A DNA stretch of 64,000 nucleotides, taken from contig JALIGW010000001.1 in NCBI GenBank assembly GCA_023053685.1, positions 49,519,859-49,583,858 of the forward strand, in the 5' to 3' direction. The notes under the pieces were generated by a model. It had not been told where the DNA came from, ran no database searches, and saw nothing but the letters and a program-made list of their open reading frames with translations. The DNA is from Diadophis punctatus similis. Lineage: Eukaryota; Chordata; Lepidosauria; Squamata; Dipsadidae. The position numbers and the translations under genes are program-made. Shown in pieces: positions 35,703-47,367 of this stretch. Within the stretch, counting starts at the first letter, position 1. Each line of letters opens with the position of its first letter.

Positions 35703-36501
35703 GTTCTATGGACTCATGTTGGTAGCAAAATTCATGTTGGTAACAAACGGAGAATGCTTTCTATTCTGTATGCATGAAGTGAATAAGTCAAACATTCATA
35801 CATTTATTCAAAACCAACCTGAGCAGAGATTTAGTGTCAATCACATTTACAAACACTATGGTCTAAAATAATTAAAACAAACAGGAAACAAAAAGCCTCT
35901 GAGTTAATTTCCCATTACACACTGCCAGTAGGACTTAGGCAAACAAACAAAAATCCTTTGCAAATGCAAGGCTTATAGTCATTGGCATCATTTTGTAAGA
36001 GTTTGTAGCAATCTATGATTGGGATACTTTTCCACAAAAGTAGATACATAAGCAGATATGGGGCTTTCAGCATGATTAACTTACATACTTCTTCAGTGCC
36101 AAGTTATGTGCATGAGAATCAGAAATGCTATTTCCATGTACCAAATGAGCCTTCAAACATCTTCCCTTCGATACTTCATGAGTATATTTGATGCTGAATA
36201 TTGAACTGTTACATACTGTATCACTATTCATAATGCAAACATTTGCCAAAGTCTATTGTATATAGTAGCTGGTATAATGTCCTATCCCCCTGTTTTTGTA
36301 AATCTATAGGTTTCCTTTTTAAACTATGTGAAATTATTAGCTTCTGCCTGAAGAAGAGAAACCAAACTTTTGCAATTTTAAAAGCCCAGATGTAGGAATA
36401 AAGGGAGCACAGTCATGGAAAAAGAATTGAAATTTTAAAATGGCAACTGTCTTGGTATACAACAGAATAGAAGTCAATTCGGGGTATTTGTATGCATTTG
36501 C
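35703..36501. other. Unassigned DNA
   Basis: Nothing recognised. Confidence 0.45.
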
Positions 36502-37026
36502 TTACCGTATTTTTTGGAGTATAAGACACACCTTTTTCCTCTCTAAAAGAGGCTGAAAATTTGGGTGCGTCTTATATTCCGAATGTAGCTTTTTCGGAGC
36601 TTTTTCCCCCCAGCCCTAATGAGGTGCTAATGATCTTCCCAGCTTCCTACTCAGTCCGAAGAAGTTTTTTTCCAGCCCTAAGTCTTTGCAGGCTTGTTTT
36701 CATTCCTACTCTCTCTGAAAAAGGTTTTTTCAGCCCTAACGAGGTGCTAACTATCTTACCGGCTTGCAGCATTTTTAAATTCCTACTCCTTTGAAGTAGT
36801 TTTTTACTAGCCCTAAGTCTTTGCAAGCTTGTTTTCATTCCTACTCCCTTCAAATAATATTTTTTCAGCCCTAACCAGGGGATAAAATAATGTGCTGAAG
36901 CTGAACAGACTAAGGACGCTAGTCAGTTGAATACCTGGTAGGTAGATTTTTCCCCCCTATTTTCCTCCTCCAAAGCTAAGGTGCATCTTATACTCTGGTG
37001 CATCTTATACTCCAAAAATATGGTAA
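36502..37026. mobile_element. TIR DNA element with internal tandem repeat
   Basis: Left end ttaccgtattttttggagta matches the reverse complement of the right end (...tccaaaaatatggtaa), and gtgcatcttatactc is repeated at the right. TA or TTA is the likely target. Inside, a unit of about 125-135 bp starting cagccctaa occurs at about 36608, 36731 and partly 36868. Non-coding, although two minus-strand copies of VGMKTSLQRLRA appear by translation. Confidence 0.8.
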
Positions 37027-38556
37027 TTATTCTTACCAAAGAGTTGAGACAAAGGAGTGTATGAGAGAAAACTGAAAGTTGAAAAATTTGACCTGCCCTA
37101 AAAATGGAACCAACAAAATGTTAAAAAGTTATGATATTTATGTAGTTACTTACCAAGCACATCTAAATTACTGTATATGAAAATAAACAAAATAACTTTA
37201 CAATCCCCAAGGCATGTCACAACTTCTGAGCACCCCTAATGTTTGGAAATTGAAATTTGAAAAATTTGACGCACCCTGCGTAGACAACTAAGTAATCTAA
37301 TGGCTTCTAGTAAATGAAGAAAATTGGGCTGATTCGTTTTGTTAAGCAAGGACAAGCTTATTGTGTGAATACACCCACTGAAAAGAGGAGCAGCTGGTAG
37401 ACATGGCAGCAAAGTTTAGAAAGTGTTTCAGGTCATTCCAGCAATTAGTTTCACTTAGTTTGTACAGTGTTTGTACATCCGTCTCCAAGATGATTGTTGC
37501 ATGTTGGCTGCCATCAAGAGACTGATTTTTGATGCATGCAGAACACTCTGCTTTTGAGGAAGACCTCATGAAACCAAATTAGGAATGTGATACTATGTGA
37601 GTTGAGGACCAAGGGTCACATACTGCAAAATAACTCATCTGCTGTCTCTTCTCCTCTTTCAATGAAACACCTTGGGATGTGCTATCCCTGGTGTGTGACC
37701 TTCCTCATTACCAACTTCAAAAAAGTCCAGTAAAACACTGAGGTGGCAGGCACAGAGGATAAAAATGGCGTGAAAGCCGAAACATGAAACACAGGAGTAA
37801 TGGTGCAAAAGAAAAGAAATGGAGGGAACAGAGGAAAAGGTTTCTTTTTTAAAACTTCACACACATATACAGATGCCTGCATATACTATACCCTTGGAAA
37901 AAAAAGGATACGGAAGGTGGGTGGGGGAAAAGAGAGGAAAATGGGTTAAAGCACAGAAGAAAGAATCAAGGTGGAAGAACAAAAGATGAGAAAGAGAAAG
38001 TGATATTAAAAAGGGGCTGAAAATATAATCAGAAGTGGGAGGGAGACCTGACATACAAGAATATAGAAAAAGAACTTGGAGACAGAAGGAAAAACCACAG
38101 GGAAGAAGATGTAAGAGGAAGAGAAAATCCTTGGTGACTGTATAATGGCTGGCGTGCAGATTTATTTATAAAGATTTCCTACCCTACTAACTCAGCTGTG
38201 ACCATTCCTAGGTGGAAGGTTTGTGACACTGATGGTTAACAGCCATGCTGCTTTTGTCTTCCTCTGAAGAGCTTCTTGTGTCCCTGACAACTTGCTTTAA
38301 TTACTTAAGTTCAAGCACTTCTGATGTTTGATGTGGTTGCATGTACTTTAAAAGAGGTTGCTGGGGCAAGGCTTTCTCTTTTCCGCACCCCTTGTCCTTC
38401 TATCTTCTCAAAATGCCGAGGGATGTTTTTTGTCTCCTGCGTGCAATGAGGAGAGATTGCCTCCATTTGATGGGAGTCATTCTAAGCAGGAATGGCATAA
38501 AAACCTCGAACCAGAGAACAAGAAAATTGATTCAACATCGCTTTTGCTAAAGTCTT
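37027..38556. other. Unassigned DNA, purine-biased part
   Basis: No gene recognised. About 37890-38125 is strongly A/G-rich on the plus strand without being a simple repeat. Confidence 0.4.
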
Positions 38557-38592
38557 TACTCTCTCCCTCCCTCCCTCCCTCCCTCCCTCCCT

Positions 38593-38656
<64 letters not shown>
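38557..38656 (+). repeat. (CCCT)n then (CT)n
   Basis: About ten CCCT units followed by about 28 CT units. Confidence 0.97.
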
Positions 38657-38658
<2 letters not shown>

Positions 38659-38861
38659 AATTTTTTTTAAAAAATACCAATTGTTTCAGTGCTTTGTCTC
38701 CTAACACTATAAAACGACCTTCTTCAGGTTATATTAGATTTTTTGGGGGGGAGGGGAAGGGGTTGTCACAACATCCCCAGCCATTGTGAGGCACCAGGTT
38801 GAGTTTGGGCAGGGCTGCACTCTTTAAGTTAAGGGGTGGTCCTGGCATTGTGGCATCAGGA

Positions 38862-39523
38862 AGCTCAAACTTCCCAAGGAGCTGCTGATACAGTTCTACA
38901 GAGGAATCATTGAGTCTGTCATCTGCAACTCTATAACTGTCTGGTTTGGTTCTGCAACCCAACAAGACAGACACAGACTTCAGAGGATAATCAGAACTGC
39001 AGAAAAAACAATTACTTCCAACCTGCCTTCCATTGAGGACTTGTATACTGCACGAGTCAAAAAGAGGGACGTGAAAATATTTACTGACCCCTCGCATCCT
39101 GGACATAAATTGTTTCAACTCCTACCCTCAAAACGTCGCTATGGAGCACTGCACACCAAGAGAACTAGACACAAGAACAGTTTTTTCCTGAACGCCATCA
39201 CTCTGCTAAACAGATAATTCCCTCACCACTGTCAAACTATTCACTAGGCTGCATTACTATTACTATTAGTTTTTCTCATCGTTCCTATCACTCATCTCCT
39301 CCCACTTATGACTGTATGACTGTAACTTGTTGCTTGTATCCTTACGATTTATTTTCATATTGATTGTTTCCTGACTGCTTACTTGAACCCTATGACAACC
39401 ATTCTTGACAAATGTATCTTTTCTTTTATGTACACTGAGAGCATATGCACCAAAGACAAATTCCTTGTGTGTCCAATCACACTTGGCCAATAAAGAATTC
39501 TATTCTATTCTATTCTATCTATC
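38862..39523 (+). mobile_element. LINE 3' end with (ATTCT)n tail (snake CR1/L3 type)
   Basis: The plus strand reads ELLIQFYRGIIESVICNSIT, then VWFGSATQQDRHRLQRIIRT, NLPSIEDLYTARVKKRDV, PSHPGHKLFQLLPSKRRYGA and KNSFFLNAITLLN before a stop: an RT C-terminal domain, here without a frameshift. The 3' UTR ends ggccaataaagaattctatt and opens a short (ATTCT)n run (39497-39518). This tail-to-microsatellite design is known for a snake-specific CR1/L3 family. 5'-truncated. Confidence 0.9.
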
Positions 39524-39971
39524 AAGGGGCCACAGTCCAAAAAGGGAGGAGGGAAGATAGAAAGAGGACACCAAAAAGTGAGGATGGAGAGTGGTAGGAG
39601 AAAGCTACAGTGGATTTAATTTAAATAAAAGAAAAGAAATACAGTTGATTTTGTGATCCCCTAGGTACTTTATTTATATATTTATTGTTTTATTTCTTAA
39701 TCATGTTTCTTAAGTGACACATTTTTAAATACAATTTCATCCTCGTATTGAAAAGTCCCAGAGGGATCTATTCAAGACTCCAGGGACACAAGTTATATAT
39801 TTTTCTGTTAGAGAAATGAAAAATGTAGATGGACCCACATATACTGACTTTTTTTGGCTCATAGGAATGCAACATTTCTAAGAGACTTTAGAGAAGTGCA
39901 GGGACAAAACCTTCAGTGACTACATGGCAACTACAATTTCCTTTCTATCTTTATCATCTCTAGGAATAAAA
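39524..39971. other. Unassigned DNA
   Basis: Nothing recognised. Confidence 0.45.
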
Positions 39972-40170
39972 TCAGTTTGGTGTAGAAGTTAAAGACACCA
40001 AGCTAGAAACCAGGAGACTGTGAGTTCTAGCCCTACTTTAGGCATGAAACCAGCTGAGTGTCCTTGAGCCAGTTATTCTCTGTCATTCCTTAGAAAGCAG
40101 GCAAGAGCAAACCATTTCCAAAAATGCCATCAAAAGAAGTGCAGGGATTACTCCTGGCAGTCATGGGGGG
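39972..40170 (+). mobile_element. tRNA-derived SINE (MIR-like/CORE-type)
   Basis: Head tttggtgtagaagttaaaga (A-box-like), B-box-like gtgagttctagccc, then ttaggcatgaaaccagctga and ccttgagccagttattctc. The tail part shows gagcaaaccatttccaaaa. Same family as the 3' part at 3285-3476. Confidence 0.65.
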
Positions 40171-41085
40171 GGGCAGGGGGGAGGAGGAGGAAGAGGAACT
40201 AAATGTAGCTACTTCATGAAAAATGTGCAACTGACCTAGGAATTTTAAGATTTTTTTAAAATATGTAACCTGTTTTTTTAATTGAATTTTATCTGTACTG
40301 GACTTCGATTGCAATACATGACTCCTATATATTTTTATGCTTTGGTTGAAATCATCCAATATGCACAACCTATTAACAATTAATTTTCTGGGTTTGCCAA
40401 TATTTAGCCAGTTTTGACCATGTGATGTTATTACTAAGGCAAATGAATCACATAATCTAGAATGACAATCTTTTTTGTCTCCACCTTTTCTTCATAACAT
40501 ATTTATGATAAGGCTGTGCATAGCAGAAGATGAGGTGAAGCAAGAATTATAGAGGCAAGTATATGGGGAATAACATCTTTGAGAAGTTAACATGTAGCTT
40601 AGGATATTTTCAGTTACTCATAAACTCAAAAGATACTAACATATATTTTACATATGTAACATGTTTTTCAACCTCTTCACATATTGTATGTTGCTAAAGA
40701 TATTTCAAAGAAAATATCAGTGGAACATTCTTACAGTCAACAGGAGTTTGCAGATGTTTTTCTAATTAAAAAGACTGAGGTAAGCAAATCGCAGTAACAA
40801 CAGAGAAAGATGCTGAGCAACACACACACAGTACAAACACACCTGCTTACAGATTGTTAAAAGGTACTGTCCAAGTAAGGATAGAAGAAATAGGAAATCA
40901 AATATAGTACAGGATCTTTCCTATATAAATGGTATTGTTTTATTGTTAAAAAACAATCAGATAGACTCTGCTTTAAGACACTAATTAGTTCCCCTCCCCC
41001 AACATTCTTATCACTTTGAAAAGATGTGTATAAAGGAGAAAAGGGACTACTTTTTCATTACATGCAATAAACAGTCCTAATATAC
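40171..41085. other. Unassigned DNA
   Basis: G-rich stretch at 40168-40195, otherwise AT-rich; nothing recognised. Confidence 0.45.
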
Positions 41086-41745
41086 ATAATAGCAATAGCA
41101 ATAGCACTTAGACTTATATACTGCTTCACAATGTTTCACAGTCCTCTCTAAGCATTTTACAGAGTAAGCATATTGCCCCAACAATCTAGGTCAGTGATGG
41201 CGAATCTAGGGCACGCGTGCCACAGGTGACACCCGGAGCCATATCTGAGGGCACGCGAGGCGTTGTCCTATGTCAGCTCCAGCGCACATGTGTGCGCTGG
41301 CCAGCTGATTTTCGGCCTTCTTTTCAACTGTTTTCGCTCTCCCCAGTCTTCCGGAAAGCCTCCTGAACCCTGGGGAGAGCGAAAAATAGCCTAACGGGCT
41401 TACCGGAAGTCCGGAGGCTTCAGTGTGGCCTGTGCGCATGCACGGGGGGGCAGTGCGGGGGGTTGTGCGCATGTGCGGGGGAGCAGCACGGGGGTTGTGT
41501 GCATGCATGGGGGAGGGCATTGCATTATGAGTGTGGGCACGTGCGGGCGCACTATTGCGTGCGCGCGCACCCTTTTGGCACCCGAGCTAAAAAAGGTTCG
41601 CCATCACTGATCTAGGTCCTCATTTTACTGACCTTGGAAGGATGGAAGGCTGAGTCAACCTTGAGCCAGTCAGGATTGAACTCCTGACTATAGGCAGAGT
41701 TCGCCTGCAATACTGCATCCCAACCACTGTGCCACCACGACTCTA
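41086..41745 (-). mobile_element. tRNA-derived SINE split by hAT
   Basis: 41086-41191 is the antisense 3' part (atagcaatagcacttagact to acaatctaggt). 41610-41745 is the antisense body and head (tcctcattttactgacc to tgccaccacgactc, with B-box complement ggattgaactcc). Joined, they give one complete SINE like 14965-15200. The hAT at 41192-41609 sits between. Confidence 0.9.
41192..41609 (+). mobile_element. hAT element, CAGTGATGGCGAAC family, in SINE
   Basis: Starts cagtgatggcgaatc, ends gttcgccatcactg. A perfect 8-bp duplication, atctaggt, lies at 41184-41191 and 41610-41617. The GC-rich interior includes ctctccccag, cttaccggaagtccgg and many gcatgtgcg steps. Its interior resembles that of the other hAT family at 42680. 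Confidence 0.97.
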
Positions 41746-42364
41746 GCACCATGTGCTATAATCTCCCACAGAACCTGGTTAAACAATCAGTGCTACTGCT
41801 TGGCAACTCTAACTGAATCTGACATACCCAATAGATTATACTTGTTACAAAGTGCACAGCTTTCTTCATTGCAGTTCGCAGTAGGCTAGGGAAATAGTTT
41901 GAGAAGACCCTAGAAACATAAAAGCAGCCTGGCAGGGTCTGTCTAGTTCATCTGCTCCCATGAGGCCTTACCAGATATGTAAGGGAAACCACAAGACACA
42001 AATACAATAGTCTCTCCTGCTTGGATTGCAGCCATGGGTGTGAATAGCTAGCAGTCACCAACAGCATCCTTATCCTTCATGAATTGCAAAGTTATCTAAG
42101 CTAGCAGTCATCACTTTATCTTGAGGCATGCATAAAAGAAGACAGAAAAGGGGTTATAAATAAAGATGGCTAAATTTGTGACTCTCCAAATGCTGCAGAA
42201 CTACAATTCCCAGAAATTCCAGCCAGCATAGCAAGTTCAGTCGGGAGCTCATTTAAAGGCCCTTGCCCAAAGATCCCCTTAATAATGAAGGATGCTTCAG
42301 GCAATTGTGCCTAAGACGGCCCCTTTTGAAAATCTCCCACTATTCCAAAGGAGAGTGTTAGATA
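41746..42364. other. Mostly unassigned; hAT debris at 42180-42235
   Basis: No gene. The piece actacaattcccagaaattc near 42202 matches the arm style of hAT MITEs such as 11037-11171, without ends. Confidence 0.4.
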
Positions 42365-42512
42365 ACAGATTAACAGAGTTGGAAGGGACCTTGCAGATCA
42401 TCTAGTACAACCCCCTGCCCAAGCAGGAGACCCTACATCTGCCTCTATCTAGGATTGAACTCACAACCTTCTGATTGTGGGGCGAGAGCTCCACCTCTAG
42501 GCCACAGTGTTT
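42365..42512 (-). mobile_element. tRNA-derived SINE with CR1 3' tail
   Basis: On the minus strand a tRNA-like head (A box tggcctagaggtgga; B box gagttcaatccta) runs for about 75 bp, then agggtctcctgcttggg and the CR1 terminus (aggtcccttccaactctg). A SINE that shares its 3' end with CR1 would be copied by the CR1 machinery. Distinct from the other two SINE families here. Confidence 0.8.
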
Positions 42513-42679
42513 CTGTACCTCTTTCTCTTCCATTATTGGAAACCTAACCATCTTCCCAGGAGAAAGCATGTGTGGTTTCTCAAGACCAAATTGTATATTA
42601 CAAATGAAGCATATGTCAAACAGGGCAGTCCCGGACAGGTTTGCTCAGAAGTAAGTCCTATTATAGCACAGTATATAGC

Positions 42680-43095
42680 CAGGGGTGGGCTGCTGGGGGT
42701 TCGCAGGGGTTTGGGAGAACCTCTAGCTAAGATTCTGTGCAGTTTGGAGAACCCCCAAATCCCACTCCTGGCTGGCCCCGCCCACCCTGCCCCTCCCCTC
42801 CCAGGAGTCCCCACGTGGCCCATTTTGAATGCAGGTAAGTGTAGGACACGCACAGAGGCTCAGGGGTGGTGGAGAAAAATTGGCCTACCGGAAGTTCGGG
42901 ATGGGCCTCTGGAGCCTGAGGAGGCCATTTTCGCCCTCCCGGAGGCTCAAAGAAAGCCACCGGAGCCCGGGGAGGGCAAAACCGCCCCTCCCCTGCCGTG
43001 GTGCAGGAGGCTGACTAGGCCACGCCCACCATGGCCACATTCACCCAGCAACCAGGAAGAGAACCCCTTGCTAAAATGTTTGAAGCCCACCACTG
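42680..43095 (+). mobile_element. hAT element, CAGNGGTGGG family
   Basis: Starts caggggtgggctgc, ends gaagcccaccactg, with flanks tatatagc and tatgtagc (8 bp, one change). The 224-codon frame running through it is open by chance of GC content and has no transposase motif. Confidence 0.93.
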
Positions 43096-43103
43096 TATGT
43101 AGC

Positions 43104-43702
43104 ACAACACTAGCAGCCTTCCTGCCTCCTTTTAAAGTGGGGTTTCCTGAGATCAAATGTAAAGCCCCATTTTCTGATTAAAAAAGAGAGCTGTAATCAT
43201 GAATATCCTGTGGAATATGAAGTTTGTTCCTTTGCATCTCACATACTTGTTTTATCTACTGCATGCTACAAAGTGGAATATGTTCTCTTCTAATTTGCCC
43301 TCAAGTTAAACATTTTTTTTACACACAACTCTTCAGTAACGAGCTTGTTCTGATACATATTTATCCTCTCTTGACAAGTTCTGATTACAAGGAAGGTCTT
43401 AAACCCATTCATTATGGCTTTTCGCAGTCATGTTCATGAAAACGTTGAAAAACTCTCCTATTGAACAAGTGTTTTTGCAAAATACATATTAATCATGCCA
43501 TTTTATGAACCAAACCTCACGGGGAAGAAGAAGTGAAAGTAAAATGCTGAAAATATTTATTTTCATCAAACAATCTGGCAAGTCTTTGGCTTACATGGGT
43601 ACAAAAAGATAATTTTAATGCATGGATTATTCTGTCTTGTGCATGGACAAGAGTTCCCCATTTCGATTGGCCTCATGGTATTTCAAGGAACATGGATTGT
43701 TC
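43104..43702. other. Unassigned DNA
   Basis: Nothing recognised. Confidence 0.45.
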
Positions 43703-44757
43703 TTAATTTAATTTAATTTAATTTATTGTTCTTATAGGCCCCCCAATCCCGTAGGACTCAGGGCGGCGTACAACAGAGAAAAGAACAATTAAAATATACA
43801 ATAAAAACAATTTAAAAAATTACAAAAGTTAAAAACCAGTCATCCATGGGGTAATTAAGATCTCTTTCACCCCACCTGCAGGAAGAGCCATGTCTTCATG
43901 GCTTTACGGAAGGCCAGCAGAGTGGGGATAATCCGGATCTCTGATGGGAGTTGGTTCCAGAGAGACGGAGCTCCCACAGAGAAGGCTCTGCCCTGTGGTC
44001 CCACCAACCGGCATTGCTTGGTTGATGGGAGACCCACTCTGTGGGTCCTAACCGGTCGTAGGGAGGTATGCGGTAGGATGCGGTCCCGGAGGTAACCTGG
44101 CCCTGAGCCATGTAGGGCTTTAAAGGTCAAAACCAACACCTTAAATTGCGTCTGGAGACTAATGGGCAGCCACTGCAGCTGGAGGAAAATGGGTGTTATG
44201 TGGGTGTATCTAGGAATACCCACCACAGCTCGCACAGCTGCATTTTGCACCAATTGCAGTCTCCGGATACTCTTTGAGGGTAGCCCCATGTAGAGCGCAT
44301 TACAGTAGTCTAGCCGTGAGGTGATGAGGGTGTGAGTGACTGTGAGTAAGGCCTTCCTCTCCAATTAAGGTCGCAATTGGTGCACCAGGCGAACCTGTGC
44401 AAAGGTCCCCCTAGCCACAGCTGAAAGATGTTGCTCCAATTTTATCTGTGGATCTAGGAGAACACCCAAATTGTGAACCCGTTCCGAAGGAGTTAATTTC
44501 TCTCCCCCAAGAACCAAGGAGGGGCAGTCGACATAATCCTTAGGGGGCAATAGCCACAGCCATTCGGTCTTGTCAGGATTGAGCTTGAGCCTATTCATTC
44601 CCATCCAGACCCTAACATCAACCAGGCAATGGCACATTACATCAACTGCTTCCCTGAACTGAGACGGGATGGAGATGTACAACTGGGTGTCGTCAGCATA
44701 TTGCTGGTACCTCACCCCGTGTCGTCGGATGATCTCACCCAGTGGTTGTCTAGTCTT
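43703..44757 (-). mobile_element. L2-clade LINE, best preserved copy, antisense
   Basis: From about 44757 the minus strand reads YQQYADDTQLYISIPSQF (intact YADD box), then WMGMNRLKLNPDKTEWLWL and VHNLGVLLDPQI. A single in-frame TAA (about 44365) interrupts before [20 protein letters not shown], and the frame continues to [10 protein letters not shown] and a stop near 43867. The 3' UTR ends in (AATTT)4-5. 5'-truncated just upstream of YADD, so fingers and palm A are absent. Apart from that stop, little decay. Confidence 0.93.
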
Positions 44758-45259
44758 TTTTCTAATTTCCTGAAATGATTTTCCTGCTTCTACATCTAAT
44801 AGATTAGAATTATCCATCCAGGTGATATTATACTCCTCTTTAGTAAAACTTATGATCGTTTTTGTTTTTAGGCATTTTAATGCCTCGATGAATAATGCCC
44901 ATGTTGTCTGTAAAAAAAACAACCCTAAATATAATAAACACATATGCATGCATATTACTCCTTCAATTTTGGCTGGGTAGCTTTACTATATTTTGATGGA
45001 AAAATGGCATGTAATGCTTTATAAACACATCACACTTAATATGTCCTAGTTAGCCCAGGTTGATTTAAAATTATTAAGTCAACCTCATTACTGAAAGGAA
45101 TCTAGATTTTGAAAAAAGAAGTTATAGAATCTGAATCTGCATGCATATATAAAGTAAGTATATTTGGCACATTTTCTTTTCATGTTGTATAATTTCAGGG
45201 TGAAGATGAAATTATCATATTTACTCTTCAGCTGTAATTTACATTGATATTTCCATGGC
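44758..45259. other. Unassigned DNA
   Basis: The open frame that precedes the L2 YADD box has no L2 residues in this part; nothing recognised. Confidence 0.45.
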
Positions 45260-45267
45260 ATTTCAAG

Positions 45268-45426
45268 CAGCGGGTTGCTCCCGGTTCAGCCTGGTTCTGC
45301 AAACCGGTAACGCTGGCGGTGGAGGCTCCGCCCACCTGCCCAGGATGCTTCTGCGCATGCACAGAAGTGTTGCACGCATACACACGCATGCAAATCGGTA
45401 TCAACGGGTTTTAGAACCCACTACTG
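45268..45426 (+). mobile_element. Short hAT MITE, CAGNGGTGGG family
   Basis: 159 bp from cagcgggttgctcccggttc to ttagaacccactactg, with a perfect 8-bp duplication, atttcaag, at 45260-45267 and 45427-45434. The interior has gcttctgcgcatgcacagaa. Confidence 0.92.
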
Positions 45427-45605
45427 ATTTCAAGGGTTGGAAACAAATGAAGTTATTTTATACTCTGACCAGATAAATTTTCATCATGTATAAACACATC
45501 AGTTGGTGTTTATGGATATATTCAACCAGCCTTCTACCTGTCTGCAAGAAAACAACTAAGCTCAGAGAACACCACGAATCCAAACCTGAGCTACATATAT
45601 TTCTA

Positions 45606-45639
45606 AAATATGGGAGGGAGCATACTGCTTCCTTTCGCC
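45606..45639 (+). repeat. 34-bp direct repeat, copy 1
   Basis: Identical to 45956-45989, which lies in the spacer of the inverted repeat below. See the finding on 45606-46140. Confidence 0.93.
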
Positions 45640-45694
45640 TTTCGGCCCCAATCCAGGGGCCATGCAGGCAGTTGCTTTCACGACAAACCATTTT

Positions 45695-45860
45695 TCTATA
45701 TATAACATTTTTACTGATAAAGAAATAAAGGGAGACTAGTATAGATCTATTTCAAGCTATTTAACTCTCATCAGCTAGCCATATCCTTCTGGGATTTGAA
45801 CTTGGGCTGCTTGCCTTAACCTCTAAGCCACAAGTTCTAGAGGTTAAAGCAATCAGGCAG
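45695..45860 (-). mobile_element. Sauria-type tRNA-derived SINE, antisense
   Basis: On the minus strand: gtggcttagaggttaaggca (A box), gttcaaatcccaga (B box), ggatatggctagctgatgag, and the tail agatctatactagtctccct ending ttatatata. This order is that of the squamate Sauria SINE. A second, sense-oriented head lies at 46052-46140. Confidence 0.8.
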
Positions 45861-46080
45861 TTGCTTTAACCTCTAAGCCACAAGTTCTCCTCCTTGTATC
45901 AGCTGAACCAGGGGAGGGATTATATGTTTTTTCTGTCGAATCACGTGGTATACCCAAATATGGGAGGGAGCATACTGCTTCCTTTCGCCAGGTGATTCAA
46001 CAGAAAAAACATATAATCTCTCCCCTGGTTCAGCTGATACAGGGAGGAGAACATGTGGCTTAGAGGTTAAAGCAACTGCC
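45856..46080. repeat. 89-bp inverted repeat, ~96% identical arms
   Basis: Arms 45856-45943 and 45992-46080 are reverse complements with about four mismatches; the spacer is 48 bp. Each arm contains a SINE head (ggcttagaggttaaagcaac) plus non-SINE flank (ggttcagctgatac), so it is not simply two SINE insertions. The spacer holds the second copy of the 34-bp direct repeat. Confidence 0.93.
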
Positions 46081-46140
46081 TGACAAGGCAAGCAGCCCAA
46101 ATTCGAATCCCAGAAGGGTATGGCTAGTGTTGATCCTGAT
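46052..46140 (+). mobile_element. Sauria-type SINE head, sense, truncated
   Basis: gtggcttagaggttaaagca, a B-box-like attcgaatcccaga and gggtatggctagtg are present, then similarity stops, without the usual 3' tail. Confidence 0.7.
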
Positions 46141-47247
46141 GAAAGAAGCAGTAGTTTAAAAATATATAAAAAACACAGTCAACTGATTCAGGACATTGGT
46201 ACATCTAGTTATCTAATAGTATGATGTAGTAGTACTAGTTGTTCAAAGTTTCAGATTGGAGTATTTCTAGACCTACAGGAAACTTTTGGTATGTAACTAG
46301 GTGTTCCATTTGGAGGTTCCACTTAAACTTTATGAGTTATGTTGTCGATCTATTGAATGGAATGGAGTTGAGACCAGATATTCTCAAACAGTTGACTGGA
46401 ATAATTATTGTTTTGTATGTGATGAAGTGACAGATGGCCATCTGAGTCTGAACATCTAATTCTTTATCTATCAAGGATATACATTCTAAAACAGAGTTTA
46501 AATGCAAATTTTATTTAATTTGATTGACTCAATCAGCTACATATTTTTCAATGTTTGTTTGTTTGTTTGTTTGTAGAACTTGGCTTAATTGCAAATTATA
46601 CATAGCAAAAGGCAGTTATCATTGCTTCAGTTAAAAATCTTCAGGAATAGGGCAAAAAGGATCTTATCAAGTTGCATTTTAGAACTCAAATTTCTGAAGT
46701 ATAGGATTACTTCAGCTACAAGCATACAATTAAACTTCGAAAACAGTATGCTTTGTGGTGTAATTCATAATATTCTTCTTTGAACTATACTATCACTTGT
46801 TTAATTAGCACCATCAAATTCCTTTAAGCTGAACCAAAACTAGGCCCTGGAATAGTTGGGAGGAGACCCCAAGAGATAGCAAATGTTAAAGTGAGTTTTC
46901 TCTTGTGCTGTTTCTATGCTCTTTGAAGGAACAGTGCCTTTGTTCTAGAAAATAAAGCCATACAATCATATACATCTACAGAAGTCTTGAATGCCCTATC
47001 TTTCAATGAATAAACCTTGGAGAACAAAGCAAAAACCCTTCATCTTTCATCTGTCATAGGTTCTCAGAGAGACCAATGGCTCTCTTTCTTGCTCTCTGTT
47101 TAATTATTATTAAAGACAGAATTTCTAAAGGATTGTTTTGAGCACACTCCAAGCAGTATTTGGGTCATCAAAAGAAAATGTAGTTTCTTCACAAATTAAT
47201 ACTTTCCTCTCTTAAAATCCATATTTTTCAATGAAACTGGATTAAAG

Positions 47248-47252
<5 letters not shown>
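46141..47252. other. Unassigned DNA
   Basis: A short (GTTT)n lies at 46553-46574; otherwise nothing recognised. Confidence 0.45.

Positions 47253-47316
<64 letters not shown>
47249..47316 (+). repeat. (AC)n microsatellite
   Basis: About 33 uninterrupted AC units. Confidence 0.98.
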
Positions 47317-47318
<2 letters not shown>

Positions 47319-47367
47319 CCTGCAGTGATTAAGTTTCTGGTCTAGGAGCAGTGAGATACAAGTTCTC

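Noticed and set aside
42365..42512. tRNA-like sequence considered as a true tRNA gene
   Set aside because: A and B boxes are present, but the acceptor stem does not pair and the sequence continues into a CR1 tail; it is a SINE.
42507..43181. 224-codon Pro-rich open frame
   Set aside because: Spans a complete hAT element with target duplication plus unrelated flanks; no transposase or host domain.
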